Assembly: GCA_964537825.1 (NCBI GenBank)
Contig: CAZIDL010000041.1
Span: forward strand, 1 to 22,215
Source of the DNA: CAZIDL01 sp964537825
Lineage (GTDB): Bacteria; Bacteroidota; Bacteroidia; Flavobacteriales_D; CAYVSK01
Reading direction: 5' to 3'
Length of the DNA stretch: 22,215 nt
A program made the translations under genes and the position numbers. This document shows, piece after piece, positions 7,083-14,823 of the stretch (positions are counted from its first letter, which is position 1; every line of letters begins with the position of its first letter). Under the pieces are notes generated by a model. That model ran no database searches. It was not told the DNA's origin and saw only the letters and a list, made by a program, of their open reading frames with translations.

Positions 7083-8057
7083 ATGCGCATTCTCATCGCC
7101 GGCGGAGCCGGATACATCGGATCGGCCCTCACCCCTCACCTCCTGGAACGTGGTTATCACGTGGAGGTTCTGGACCTCCTCTGGTTCGGCTCCCACCTCC
7201 CCGAAGAAGTACCCATCGTCCAAAAGGACATCTTCGACCTGGAAGAGAAGGACCTCGAACCCTACGACCAGGTCATCTACCTGGCCGGGCTCTCCAACGA
7301 CCCCATGGCGGAGTATTCTCCGAAGGACAATTTCATCCACAACGCGGCCTCGTCCGCCTACCTCGGTTACATCGCAAAGAACGCCGGGGTGAAGCGGATG
7401 ATCTACGCCAGCTCCTGTTCCGTATATGGCTATGCGGTGGATCAGTTCTACGATGAGAACTCGCCGGCCAATAGCGATTATCCCTACGGGATCTCCAAAC
7501 TTCAGGGCGAACGCTCGGTCATGCAATTGGCCGACGACGATTTTTCCGTCATCTGCCTCCGGCAAGGAACCGTCAGCGGTCACAGCCCACGCATGCGCTT
7601 CGACCTCGTCATCAATACGATGTTCAAGGCCGCCCTGCAGAACGGCGAGATCGTAGTGAACAACCCTTCGATCTGGCGTCCCATCCTTTCCATCAAGGAT
7701 GCCGTCAGCGCTTATACCCGCTCCGTCGAGGCCGTGGATACCGTTTCCGGCGTCTTCAACGTTGCTTCCGGCAATTATACGATCGGCGAGCTTGGTGATA
7801 TCGTCAAAGAGGAGATCGAAAGCCTGATGGACAAGAAGATCAAGCTTACGATCCACCACAAACACGACATGCGTAACTACAAGGTGACGATCGATAAAGC
7901 GAACGCTTACCTTAGCTTCAAGCCACGTCACAGCGTGGAAACGATCGTGCGGGATCTTCACGAAAAACTCCCGGAATACGGGGACCTCGATCTCGAGAAC
8001 TACTACAACATCAAGGTCTTCAAAGCACTCAAAGAACGAAAAGGCAAAAAGGAATGA
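7083..8057 (+). CDS. NAD(P)-dependent SDR epimerase/dehydratase (sugar-nucleotide)
   Basis: This 324-residue protein is an extended short-chain dehydrogenase/reductase of the GalE/RmlB superfamily, which act on nucleotide sugars. The N-terminal Rossmann fold carries the glycine-rich GGAGYIGS (residues 7-14) and DLLWFG (residues 31-36) at the end of the second strand, where the cofactor ribose binds. The catalytic Ser lies in YASSCSVYG and the Tyr/Lys pair in YPYGISK (Tyr135, Lys139). WRPILSIKDAV and the GVFNVASG segment belong to the substrate-binding C-terminal part. It is neither a typical RmlB nor a clear GalE, so the exact reaction (4-epimerisation, 4-reduction or dehydration) is open. 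It lies between RmlC-type and RmlD-type genes and its TGA overlaps the next ATG by 4 bp, so the three are surely co-translated and likely act in one pathway. Confidence 0.87.
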   Translation: MRILIAGGAGYIGSALTPHLLERGYHVEVLDLLWFGSHLPEEVPIVQKDIFDLEEKDLEPYDQVIYLAGLSNDPMAEYSPKDNFIHNAASSAYLGYIAKNAGVKRMIYASSCSVYGYAVDQFYDENSPANSDYPYGISKLQGERSVMQLADDDFSVICLRQGTVSGHSPRMRFDLVINTMFKAALQNGEIVVNNPSIWRPILSIKDAVSAYTRSVEAVDTVSGVFNVASGNYTIGELGDIVKEEIESLMDKKIKLTIHHKHDMRNYKVTIDKANAYLSFKPRHSVETIVRDLHEKLPEYGDLDLENYYNIKVFKALKERKGKKE

Positions 8058-8905
8058 AGGTCACGATCATCGGCGCGAACGGACAGCTAGGCGGCGACTG
8101 CTCGGAAGCCTTTGAAAAAGCAGGCCATACGGTGGACGCCCTGGAACACGATGAAGCGGGGATCGAAATCCTCGGACCGCTTCGTGAAGCACTCGAGCAG
8201 CGGCAACCTGATGTCGTCGTCAATACAGCCGCTTATCACCGGGTGGAGGAATGCGAGACGGAGACCGACAAGGCTTGGCACGTTAATGCTATCGGTCCGC
8301 GCAACCTGGCCATCCTTTCCAACGAATTGAGCTTTCGCCTCCTCCATATAAGCACTGATTACGTCTTTGATGGTGCCAAGAAGACCGCCTATCGGGAGGA
8401 TGATCTTCCCCTTCCCCTCAACGTTTACGGCAACACCAAGCTGTCGGGCGAACACTTCATCAGCGCGATAAGTGAGAACGGGCTTTCCGTCCGGACCAGT
8501 GGCATCTATGGAAAACACCATTGCCGGGCCAAGGGCTACGATTTCGTGGAACTGATGCTGAAGTTGGCCAACGAAAAACCCGAGGTCCGGGTGGTCCACG
8601 ATGAAGTCCTGACCCCTACCCCCACCCACAAGCTCGCCCACCAATTGGTGGACCTCGCTGAACACGATATGACGGGTGTCTGCCATGCAACACCCAAAGG
8701 CGGATGTTCCTGGTACGAGTTCACTAAAGAGATATGGCGGGTGAACGAGATCCAGACCCCTCTGAATCAGGCTGAACCGGGAGAATTCCCGGTCACAGTG
8801 AACCGCCCCGAATACTCGGTCCTCGATAACGCTCGGCTGCGCAAACACGGGATCGATCGCTTCGGAACCTGGCAGGAAGAACTCGCCAGCTACCTGAAGG
8901 GATGA
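8054..8905 (+). CDS. rfbD: RmlD-type dTDP-4-dehydrorhamnose reductase family protein
   Basis: This 283-residue protein has the length and motifs of RmlD, the NAD(P)H-dependent reductase that finishes dTDP-L-rhamnose synthesis. It shows the N-terminal GANGQLGG (residues 7-14), PDVVVNTAAYHRVEECE, HISTDYVFDG (about residues 98-107) and the catalytic YGNTK (Tyr125, Lys129), followed by VRTSGIYG. The late region, VNRPEYSVLDNARL, matches the RmlD C-terminal 'RP..S.LD..' segment. The ATG overlaps the TGA of the preceding gene (ATGA). RmlA and RmlB are not in the window, so the sugar may be rhamnose or another 6-deoxyhexose. The gene ends the operon; the next gene downstream is a tRNA with its own promoter, and I see no T-run terminator in the gap. 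Confidence 0.88.
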   Translation: MKVTIIGANGQLGGDCSEAFEKAGHTVDALEHDEAGIEILGPLREALEQRQPDVVVNTAAYHRVEECETETDKAWHVNAIGPRNLAILSNELSFRLLHISTDYVFDGAKKTAYREDDLPLPLNVYGNTKLSGEHFISAISENGLSVRTSGIYGKHHCRAKGYDFVELMLKLANEKPEVRVVHDEVLTPTPTHKLAHQLVDLAEHDMTGVCHATPKGGCSWYEFTKEIWRVNEIQTPLNQAEPGEFPVTVNRPEYSVLDNARLRKHGIDRFGTWQEELASYLKG

Positions 8906-8928
8906 TGCTTTAAAATTCCCGGCAAAGG

Positions 8929-8960
8929 TTTGATGGGATCTCCCTGATCCTTTAATTTTG
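8929..8960 (+). promoter_or_regulatory. Promoter of the tRNA-Asp gene
   Basis: TTTG (8929-8932), a 20-bp spacer and TAATTTTG (8953-8960) match both Bacteroidota promoter elements (-33 TTTG and -7 TAnnTTTG). Transcription would start near 8965-8967, about 35 nt before the mature tRNA. Confidence 0.72.
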
Positions 8961-8964
8961 ACAT

Positions 8965-8985
8965 CCGCTTTTCTAAGGAAAGCGG
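8965..8985 (+). other. Hairpin at the predicted 5' end of the pre-tRNA leader
   Basis: CCGCTTT pairs perfectly with AAAGCGG, and the stem extends inward by a T-G wobble and a C-G pair to a 3-nt TAA loop. It begins almost exactly where the tRNA-Asp promoter should start transcription, so it would form the 5' end of the precursor. It has no T-run and is not a terminator for the upstream operon. The role is unknown. Confidence 0.4.
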
Positions 8986-9000
8986 AGATAGCAACAGTAC

Positions 9001-9077
9001 GGTCCGGTAGTTCAGAAGGTTAGAATGCCAGCCTGTCACGCTGGAGGTCGCGGGTTCGATCCCCGTCCGGACCGCCA
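9001..9077 (+). tRNA. tRNA-Asp (anticodon GTC)
   Basis: A complete cloverleaf is visible. The acceptor stem pairs GGTCCGG (9001-9007) with CCGGACC (9067-9073), followed by discriminator G and a genomically encoded CCA (9075-9077). The anticodon arm is CCAGC, loop CTGTCAC, GCTGG (9028-9044), with anticodon GTC at 9035-9037. The T arm contains the GGTTCGATCC core. The sequence closely resembles typical bacterial tRNA-Asp. It has its own promoter, and a strong terminator lies 12 nt after the CCA, so it is an independent single-tRNA unit. Confidence 0.97.
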
Positions 9078-9088
9078 CCCTTCCCCCC

Positions 9089-9123
9089 GACCCTCCTTTC
9101 TTCGTGAAAGGGGGGTCTTTTTT
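9089..9123 (+). terminator. Intrinsic terminator of the tRNA-Asp unit
   Basis: A 12-bp stem (GACCCTCCTTTC with GAAAGGGGGGTC, one T-G wobble) encloses a TTCGT loop and is followed by six T residues (9118-9123). The T-run merges with the -33 box of the next promoter. Confidence 0.88.
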
Positions 9124-9153
9124 GATCCACCCTCACCGATCGTCCTAACTTTG
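9121..9153 (+). promoter_or_regulatory. Promoter of the OmpH-like/DUF4924 operon
   Basis: TTTG (9121-9124), a 21-bp spacer and TAACTTTG (9146-9153) match both Bacteroidota elements. The -33 box uses the last T residues of the preceding terminator. The -7 box ends 23 nt before the ATG at 9177. Confidence 0.7.
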
Positions 9154-9176
9154 CGCTGCTTCCTAAAAAGGACCTC

Positions 9177-9920
9177 ATGGGTAAGAACGCCTCTCTCATC
9201 CTCAACATCGTACTGATCGTAGCGATCGTACCGCTCTACCTTCTGCACTTTTCCAGCGGGACCTCCCCCTCAACAAGCTCCTCAAAGGGAAAGAAGGAAA
9301 GCAAGAAAAGTAAAGAAAAGAGCAGCAAAGAGGCAACAGATTCCGCCGGCGCCACGATGGACAGTGTCGAGCTCCCCACCGGAGAGCTCCGCGTAGCATA
9401 TGTGAACTGGGACACGCTCATGAACGAATACCGCTACGTGGAGGACATGATGGCCGAGCTCGAAAAGGAAAAGATCCGTATGCGGAAAGAGCTGGAGAAT
9501 AAGATGCGGGATCTTCAGAAAGAGTACAAGAAACTCAAGCAAGAGAGCACTTACATGACGCAATCCGAGCTGAAAAAAGCACAGCGCAGGATGCAGGAAA
9601 AGCAAAAGAAGCTAAGGAAAGAACAACAAGGATTGCAGAGCAAGCTGGCCCGAAAACGCCAGAAAATGCTCAAGCGCTTTTTCGATACCGTGAACGAGTT
9701 CCTCGAGAATTACAACAAGGAACAAGAGCTGGACCTCATCCTTCGCTACAAGCGGGGAGGCGATGTGCTCTTCGCTGAAAAAGGCTACGATATTACGGAC
9801 CAGGTATTGAAAGGGCTGAACGAGAAGTACGAGGAAGAAGGGGCTGACAAGGAGGTTCCGAAAGTGAAGGATACGTCCCAGGGGGCACTCCCTCCCCAAC
9901 AAAGTCCCCTATCCCCATGA
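9177..9920 (+). CDS. OmpH/Skp-like coiled-coil envelope protein with N-terminal membrane anchor
   Basis: This is a 247-residue protein. Residues 5-25 (ASLILNIVLIVAIVPLYLL) form one membrane segment without an obvious signal-peptidase site, followed by a Ser/Lys-rich linker (about residues 26-58). From ELRVAYVNWDTLMNEYRYVE (about residue 69) it follows the OmpH/Skp pattern: a short beta-strand with 'VAYVN.D.L', then a long charged coiled coil (about 83-165) and a return segment, ELDLILRYKRGGDVLFAEKGYDIT, like the end of the Skp body. Skp-family proteins are periplasmic chaperones for outer-membrane proteins. This one seems tethered to the inner membrane and ends in a Pro/Gln/Ser tail (GALPPQQSPLSP). 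It is not next to bamA, where OmpH genes usually sit. Its TGA overlaps the ATG of the DUF4924 gene. Confidence 0.82.
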   Translation: MGKNASLILNIVLIVAIVPLYLLHFSSGTSPSTSSSKGKKESKKSKEKSSKEATDSAGATMDSVELPTGELRVAYVNWDTLMNEYRYVEDMMAELEKEKIRMRKELENKMRDLQKEYKKLKQESTYMTQSELKKAQRRMQEKQKKLRKEQQGLQSKLARKRQKMLKRFFDTVNEFLENYNKEQELDLILRYKRGGDVLFAEKGYDITDQVLKGLNEKYEEEGADKEVPKVKDTSQGALPPQQSPLSP

Positions 9921-10468
9921 GCAAGCGGATCGCTGAACAAAAGAAAGCGGAGAACGTCGCTGAGTACGTCCTTTACATGTGGCAAATGGAGGATATGATC
10001 CGTGCCCAGGACCTGGACCCTGAGAAGGTGGAAAAGAAGATCGTGGAACAATTCCCCGAGGAAAGCAGGGAAGAAGAACGGCGATGGTTCCTGGACCTGA
10101 CCGAGCGGATGAAGAAGGAGGACCTGAGCGAGAAGGGGCACCTATCGGAACTCCACGAGATCATCAGCGAACTCCAATACCTTCACAACACGCTCCTCAA
10201 TATCATCAAGGACCAGAACTACGCCCATTATTTCGAAAAAGCCCAACAGCACCTCGAGGAGTTCAAAGAACAGACCGCCGGCGCGGTCCGTACCGATGTC
10301 GAAGCTTGCTTCCACGGCCTGTACGGGCTCCTTATGCTCCGTATGAAACAGGAAGAGATCAGCAAAGAGACCGAGAACGCCATGATGACCTTCCGGAACG
10401 TGCTGGCTTATCTGTCCCAACAGTACAAGAAGATGAAGAACGGGGAATTCCAATACCAGTGGAATTGA
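9917..10468 (+). CDS. DUF4924 family protein (unknown function)
   Basis: This 183-residue, highly charged and mainly alpha-helical protein has no signal peptide or membrane segment and should be cytoplasmic. The N-terminus, KKAENVAEYVLYMWQMEDMI, matches what I recall of the Bacteroidota-specific DUF4924 family, whose members begin with 'K.ENI.EY.LYMWQ.ED..R'. No catalytic motif is evident. The family's function is unknown. It overlaps the OmpH-like gene by 4 bp (ATGA), so the two are translationally coupled, and the pairing is the only clue to its role. The 115-bp gap after it holds a 6-bp inverted repeat (CATCCT/AGGATG, 10493-10515) without a T-run and no visible promoter box, so the downstream aldo/keto reductase may be read from the same transcript. 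Confidence 0.78.
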   Translation: MSKRIAEQKKAENVAEYVLYMWQMEDMIRAQDLDPEKVEKKIVEQFPEESREEERRWFLDLTERMKKEDLSEKGHLSELHEIISELQYLHNTLLNIIKDQNYAHYFEKAQQHLEEFKEQTAGAVRTDVEACFHGLYGLLMLRMKQEEISKETENAMMTFRNVLAYLSQQYKKMKNGEFQYQWN

Positions 10469-10583
10469 ACTCAAGCCTGCACTTCTTGTTGGCATCCTTG
10501 GACAAGGGGAGGATGATCCCCCTTTCCAGCAAGCATTCACTACCGACCGGGCTCAAGACGTGAACTCCGGGAAAAACAAACCA

Positions 10584-11567
10584 ATGGAACGAACCAAGAT
10601 CCCCGCACTCGACAAGCAAGCATCCCGCATCGGCCTCGGGACCTGGGCTATCGGTGGATGGATGTGGGGTGGGACCAACGAGCAGGAATCCATCGACACC
10701 GTTCTCAAAGCGATCGAGCAGGGCATCAACCTCATCGATACAGCTCCCATCTATGGCTTCGGCACCTCTGAACGCTACGTGGGTAAAGCGGTCCAGGAAT
10801 ACGGACAGCGCAACGAACTGGTCCTTGCCACCAAGCTCGGCCTCGAATGGGATGTGAACGAGAAGGTGCAGCGGAACGCATCGAGGGACCGGATCCTCCA
10901 GGAAGTGGAAGACTCCCTCGGACGCCTGGGAACCGACCATATCGATATCTATCAGGTCCATTGGCCCGATCACAACACCCCCTTCCGGGAGACCGCTGAA
11001 ACCCTCCAAGAACTTTACGAAGAAGGAACGATCGGGGCTATCGGTGTGAGCAATCACAGTCCCGAGCAAATGGAGGAGTTCAGAAAATACGCCCCCATTC
11101 ACGTAAACCAACCGCCCTACAACCTTTTCGAACGGGATATCGAGAACGATGTGCTCCCCTACTGTCAGGAGAACGGGATCGCAACATTGACCTATGGGGC
11201 CCTCTGTCGTGGACTGCTCAGCGGTAAGATCCGCGAGGACACCGTGTTCGAAGGCGATGACCTGCGCCGCTTCGACCCGAAGTTCCGGTCTGGAACACGA
11301 GAACAGTACGTGAACGCAGTGGACGAGATCGACCGCTTTGCCAGGGAACGCTATGGCAAACGAAGCCTCCATCTGGCCGTACGTTGGGTCCTTGACCAAG
11401 GCTCCAGCGTTGCCCTTTGGGGGGCACGGCGCCCCGATCAACTCGAAGCAGTACCTGAAATGATGGGCTGGGAGCTCGATGAAGAAGCCATGGGACGGAT
11501 CGATGGGATCCTCCGCGAAAAGGTCCACGAAAAGGTCGGTCCGGAATTCATGGCACCCCCGGCATAA
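10584..11567 (+). CDS. Aldo/keto reductase
   Basis: This 327-residue protein of the AKR superfamily is a TIM-barrel, NADPH-dependent oxidoreductase acting on aldehydes and ketones. It starts with the family pattern SRIGLGTWAIGGWMWGG. The catalytic tetrad is visible: Asp52 and Tyr57 in NLIDTAPIYGFGTSE, Lys84 in VLATKLGLEW and His126 in DIYQVHWPD. Later motifs are IGAIGVSNHSPEQ, a nicotinamide-stacking region in QPPYNLFERDIE, and the phosphate-binding end SSVALWGARRPDQLEA. Substrate cannot be predicted; the sequence resembles general stress or aldehyde-detoxifying AKRs. The frame also has a GTG at 10560, but the ATG at 10584 gives a standard N-terminus. bshC follows after 26 bp, so they are probably co-transcribed. 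Confidence 0.93.
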   Translation: MERTKIPALDKQASRIGLGTWAIGGWMWGGTNEQESIDTVLKAIEQGINLIDTAPIYGFGTSERYVGKAVQEYGQRNELVLATKLGLEWDVNEKVQRNASRDRILQEVEDSLGRLGTDHIDIYQVHWPDHNTPFRETAETLQELYEEGTIGAIGVSNHSPEQMEEFRKYAPIHVNQPPYNLFERDIENDVLPYCQENGIATLTYGALCRGLLSGKIREDTVFEGDDLRRFDPKFRSGTREQYVNAVDEIDRFARERYGKRSLHLAVRWVLDQGSSVALWGARRPDQLEAVPEMMGWELDEEAMGRIDGILREKVHEKVGPEFMAPPA

Positions 11568-11593
11568 CCCGTCCTTCCTTAGGATCACCTGCA

Positions 11594-13198
11594 ATGGAGA
11601 CCCACTCGATCCCGCTCAAAAAGACGGGGAGCCTTCCCCGATCGGTCGCTGACCTCCAGGATGACCTCGAGCAGCTCCACCCTTTCAGGGCTTTTCCCCA
11701 AGGTTCTGAAGGCTACGAGCAAGCCATCGAGGCACGGGAAATGAGCAAAGCGGCGCGAAAAAAGCTCGCCGAAAACCTTCTGGCCCAATACGCGAACGAT
11801 GATGCGACCCCAAAAGCAAAGGCTAAGGAGAACATCGAGGCCCTGGAGGGAACAACCACCTATACGGTCACAACAGGCCATCAACTTTGCCTCTTCACCG
11901 GCCCCCTCCTCTTTATCCATAAGACTCTCCATACGATCTCCATCGCAAAGGCCCTGGAAGAACAACACCCGGATAAACGTTTCGTGCCGGTCCATTGGAT
12001 GGCCAGCGAGGACCACGACCGGAATGAGATCGACCATATCGTGATCGATGGCGAAACCCTCCGATGGAGGACGGATCAGGAAGGTGCTGTTGGACGGATG
12101 AAGCCTGAGGGACTGGAAAAGCTCATCCCGGAGCTCCAGAGATATACGGACGGCCTTCCGCATGGAGCGGAATGGATCTCCTTGCTCGAAACTTCTTACA
12201 AGGGATCGGAGAGCTGGGCTCAGGCCACCCGCAAGCTATTGAACGCCCTTTTCGGAGAAAAGGGACTGGTCGTGATCGACGGGGACGATGCCGAACTGAA
12301 GAAAGGCTTCAAGGCAGACCTGAAAAAGGAATTCACCGAAAAGCGCAGTGCCCGCTGCATCGAACGGACCGATGCTGCTTTGGAGAAGGCCGGGTATAGC
12401 CTTCAGGTCCATCCCCGGGAAATGAACCTCTTCTACCTCCTGGATGACTACCGGGAGCGGATCGAAGCCATGAACGATGGGTACAGGACCGCGGACGGGA
12501 AATACGCCTGGGGATCGCAAGAAGCGTTAGAAGAAGTGGAGGCCCATCCGGAACGTTTCAGCCCGAACGTAGTGCTGCGTCCACTCTATCAGGAACGCCT
12601 CCTTCCGAACGTGGCCTATGTCGGTGGACCTGCTGAAGTGGCCTATTGGCACCAACTGAAGGGACTCTTCGACGAAGCTGGAGCCTTTTTTCCCCTCATT
12701 CAGCTTCGCTCCCAGGTCTTCCATATCGATAGGAAAAGCGTGGAGCTTATGGAGCGGAGCGGGATGGGAACGAAAGAGCTCTTCAGACCCCGGAACGAAG
12801 TGATCCGGGAACGGGTCAAGGCCAATAGCCGTTCAGACCTCGACCTGGAAAGCGAAGAAGCGGAACTGGAACGATTCTACAAAGCCCTTGCTGATAAAGC
12901 GGCTTCCATCGACCCGAACCTTTGGGATTCCACGATGGCCGAACATCGAAAAGCCCAAAAAGGACTGGATCGCCTTCGCAAGAAAATGCTGAGGCATACC
13001 AAAAAGCACGAGCGGACCTTAGTGGAACGCATCGAGCGCAGCTACGAACGGCTCTTTCCCGAAGGCACCGCTCAGGAAAGGGTGGAGAACATCACTCCTT
13101 TTTATGCCCGGGAAGGGGATCGCTTCCTCCACCGCATCGAAGAGTGCATGAACCCGCTCCATGCCGAGGCTTTGATGATCGTGGAGAAGGAGGCATGA
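11594..13198 (+). CDS. bshC: Bacillithiol biosynthesis cysteine-adding enzyme BshC
   Basis: At 534 residues this has the normal BshC length. BshC is thought to join cysteine to glucosaminyl-malate, the last step of bacillithiol synthesis, giving the low-molecular-weight thiol used in redox balance and detoxification. Family motifs: TTGHQLCLFTGPLLFIHK (residues 93-110), the nucleotidyltransferase-like Rossmann segment with RFVPVHWMASEDHDRNEID (129-147), PNVAYVGGPAEVAYW, and a C-terminal charged coiled coil (about residues 445-500), as in the B. subtilis structure. The bshA and bshB genes are not in the window, which is normal because they are often unlinked. It lies 26 bp after the aldo/keto reductase; guaA downstream has its own promoter. 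The biochemical step is inferred in the literature rather than fully reconstituted. Confidence 0.94.
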   Translation: METHSIPLKKTGSLPRSVADLQDDLEQLHPFRAFPQGSEGYEQAIEAREMSKAARKKLAENLLAQYANDDATPKAKAKENIEALEGTTTYTVTTGHQLCLFTGPLLFIHKTLHTISIAKALEEQHPDKRFVPVHWMASEDHDRNEIDHIVIDGETLRWRTDQEGAVGRMKPEGLEKLIPELQRYTDGLPHGAEWISLLETSYKGSESWAQATRKLLNALFGEKGLVVIDGDDAELKKGFKADLKKEFTEKRSARCIERTDAALEKAGYSLQVHPREMNLFYLLDDYRERIEAMNDGYRTADGKYAWGSQEALEEVEAHPERFSPNVVLRPLYQERLLPNVAYVGGPAEVAYWHQLKGLFDEAGAFFPLIQLRSQVFHIDRKSVELMERSGMGTKELFRPRNEVIRERVKANSRSDLDLESEEAELERFYKALADKAASIDPNLWDSTMAEHRKAQKGLDRLRKKMLRHTKKHERTLVERIERSYERLFPEGTAQERVENITPFYAREGDRFLHRIEECMNPLHAEALMIVEKEA

Positions 13199-13228
13199 AG
13201 CGTGGAAAAATCGCGCACCCAACCCTCC

Positions 13229-13258
13229 TTGGCCCCATCCATATCCGAACTATCTTTG
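13229..13258 (+). promoter_or_regulatory. Promoter of the guaA operon
   Basis: TTG (13229-13231), a 19-bp spacer and TATCTTTG (13251-13258) match both Bacteroidota elements. The -7 box ends 14 nt before the guaA ATG, leaving a leader of roughly 7-10 nt, so there is little room for a riboswitch or attenuator. Confidence 0.7.
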
Positions 13259-13272
13259 AGCAGCTATAGCCC

Positions 13273-14823
13273 ATGCATGACAAGATCCTGATAGCGGACC
13301 TGGGATCCCAATACACCCAATTGATCGCCCGCAGGGTGCGGGAATTGAACGTTTATTGCGAGATCCATCCCTACCATCGCCTCCCCTCCATCGAGGAACC
13401 AGTCAAAGGAGTGATCCTTTCCGGGAGTCCGTATTCCATCTATGATGAGGATGCCCCCAAGCCCGATCTCGAAGGAATAAGAGGAAAAGTGCCGCTCCTC
13501 GGTATTTGCTTTGGCGCCCAATATATCGCCGACATGGAAGGAGGGCGTGTCGAGGCATCCGCAACGCGGGAATACGGCCGTGCGGAACTTTCCTGGATCG
13601 ACAGAACGTACGAGCTTCTCAAAGGGCTCAAGGACAGAACGCAAGTTTGGATGTCGCACGGTGACAGCATCGCGGAACTTCCGCCAAAGCTGAAACGGAT
13701 CGCGAGCACGGAGGACGTCAGCGTGGCCGCTTTCCATGTGGAAGAAGAGGCCACTTACGGATTGCAGTTCCATCCCGAGGTCTACCATACGAGCGAAGGG
13801 AAGCTTCTGCTCGAGAATTTCATCATCGGTGAGTGCGGCTGTAAGCGAGACTGGACCCCTCGCTCCTTCGTGGAGGACGCTGTGGAACAGATCCGCGGTC
13901 AGGTCGGGGAGGACCACGTGCTCGTCGGTCTTTCGGGAGGGGTCGATTCCTCGGTCGCCGCTACATTGCTGCATCGAGCGATAGGCCAGCGTTCGCACTG
14001 CCTCTTCATCGACAACGGCCTTTTGCGGAAGAACGAGTTCGATGAGGTCCTGGCGGCATACGATACGATGGGTTTGAATGTCAAAGGGATCGATGCCAAA
14101 GAACGCTTTTACGAAGCCCTTCGTAATGTGACGGACCCGGAAGAAAAGCGGCGGGTCATCGGGAAAACTTTCATCGAGGTCTTCGACGAGGAAGCTGAAC
14201 GCATCGTGAGCCAGTTGCCGGAGGACGAAAAAGTCCGCTGGCTCGGGCAGGGTACCATCTATCCCGACGTGATCGAATCGCTCTCCGTCAAAGGCCCATC
14301 CGCAACGATCAAAAGCCATCATAATGTAGGGGGGCTTCCTGAACGGATGAACATGCAGGTGGTCGAACCCCTTCGGGCTCTTTTCAAGGACGAAGTTCGC
14401 CGCGTTGGGCGGAGCCTCGGGCTCGAGGATACGATCCTGAGGCGCCACCCATTCCCCGGACCGGGGCTCGCCATTCGCATCATCGGAGATGTGACACCGG
14501 AAAAAGTGACCATGCTCCAGGAAGCCGATGCCATTTTCATCAAAGCCCTCCGGGAATGGGAGATCTATGACGAAGTATGGCAAGCCGGGGCGGTTCTCCT
14601 TCCGATCCATTCAGTAGGCGTAATGGGCGATGAACGCACTTACGAACAAGTGGTGGCCCTGCGGGCCGTTACTTCGACGGACGGTATGACAGCCGATCGC
14701 TGTCACCTGCCTTACGAACTGCTCGGTAAGGTCTCCGATCGCATCATCAACCAGGTCCAGGGCATCAATCGAGTGGTCTACGATATCAGTTCGAAACCCC
14801 CCGCTACGATCGAATGGGAATGA
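13273..14823 (+). CDS. guaA: GMP synthase (glutamine-hydrolysing)
   Basis: This 516-residue enzyme converts XMP, ATP and glutamine to GMP, the last step of guanine nucleotide synthesis. The N-terminal class I glutamine amidotransferase domain (about residues 1-190) begins ILIADLGSQYTQLIARRVRE and has the catalytic triad Cys79 (LLGICFGAQYIA), His167 and Glu169 (LQFHPEVYHT). The ATP-pyrophosphatase domain follows, with the P-loop LSGGVDSS at residues 220-227, then the dimerisation domain with HPFPGPGLAIRIIG and the conserved C-terminus ISSKPPATIEWE. All domains are complete. The start at 13273 sits just before the first strand as in the family. Its TGA overlaps the ATG of the LysM gene, making it the first gene of a three-gene operon. 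Confidence 0.98.
   Translation: MHDKILIADLGSQYTQLIARRVRELNVYCEIHPYHRLPSIEEPVKGVILSGSPYSIYDEDAPKPDLEGIRGKVPLLGICFGAQYIADMEGGRVEASATREYGRAELSWIDRTYELLKGLKDRTQVWMSHGDSIAELPPKLKRIASTEDVSVAAFHVEEEATYGLQFHPEVYHTSEGKLLLENFIIGECGCKRDWTPRSFVEDAVEQIRGQVGEDHVLVGLSGGVDSSVAATLLHRAIGQRSHCLFIDNGLLRKNEFDEVLAAYDTMGLNVKGIDAKERFYEALRNVTDPEEKRRVIGKTFIEVFDEEAERIVSQLPEDEKVRWLGQGTIYPDVIESLSVKGPSATIKSHHNVGGLPERMNMQVVEPLRALFKDEVRRVGRSLGLEDTILRRHPFPGPGLAIRIIGDVTPEKVTMLQEADAIFIKALREWEIYDEVWQAGAVLLPIHSVGVMGDERTYEQVVALRAVTSTDGMTADRCHLPYELLGKVSDRIINQVQGINRVVYDISSKPPATIEWE

Noticed and set aside
10493..10515. Inverted repeat CATCCT/AGGATG after the DUF4924 gene
   Set aside because: Short stem with an 11-nt loop and no T-tract; could be chance, so not called as a terminator.
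10359..11594. 411-codon open frame antisense to the aldo/keto reductase and DUF4924 genes
   Set aside because: Shadow of real genes; spans two of them and the intergenic gap, with no promoter box or domain signature.
13264..14610. 448-codon open frame antisense to guaA
   Set aside because: Same codon-bias effect; guaA is unmistakable on the plus strand and the antisense product resembles nothing I know.
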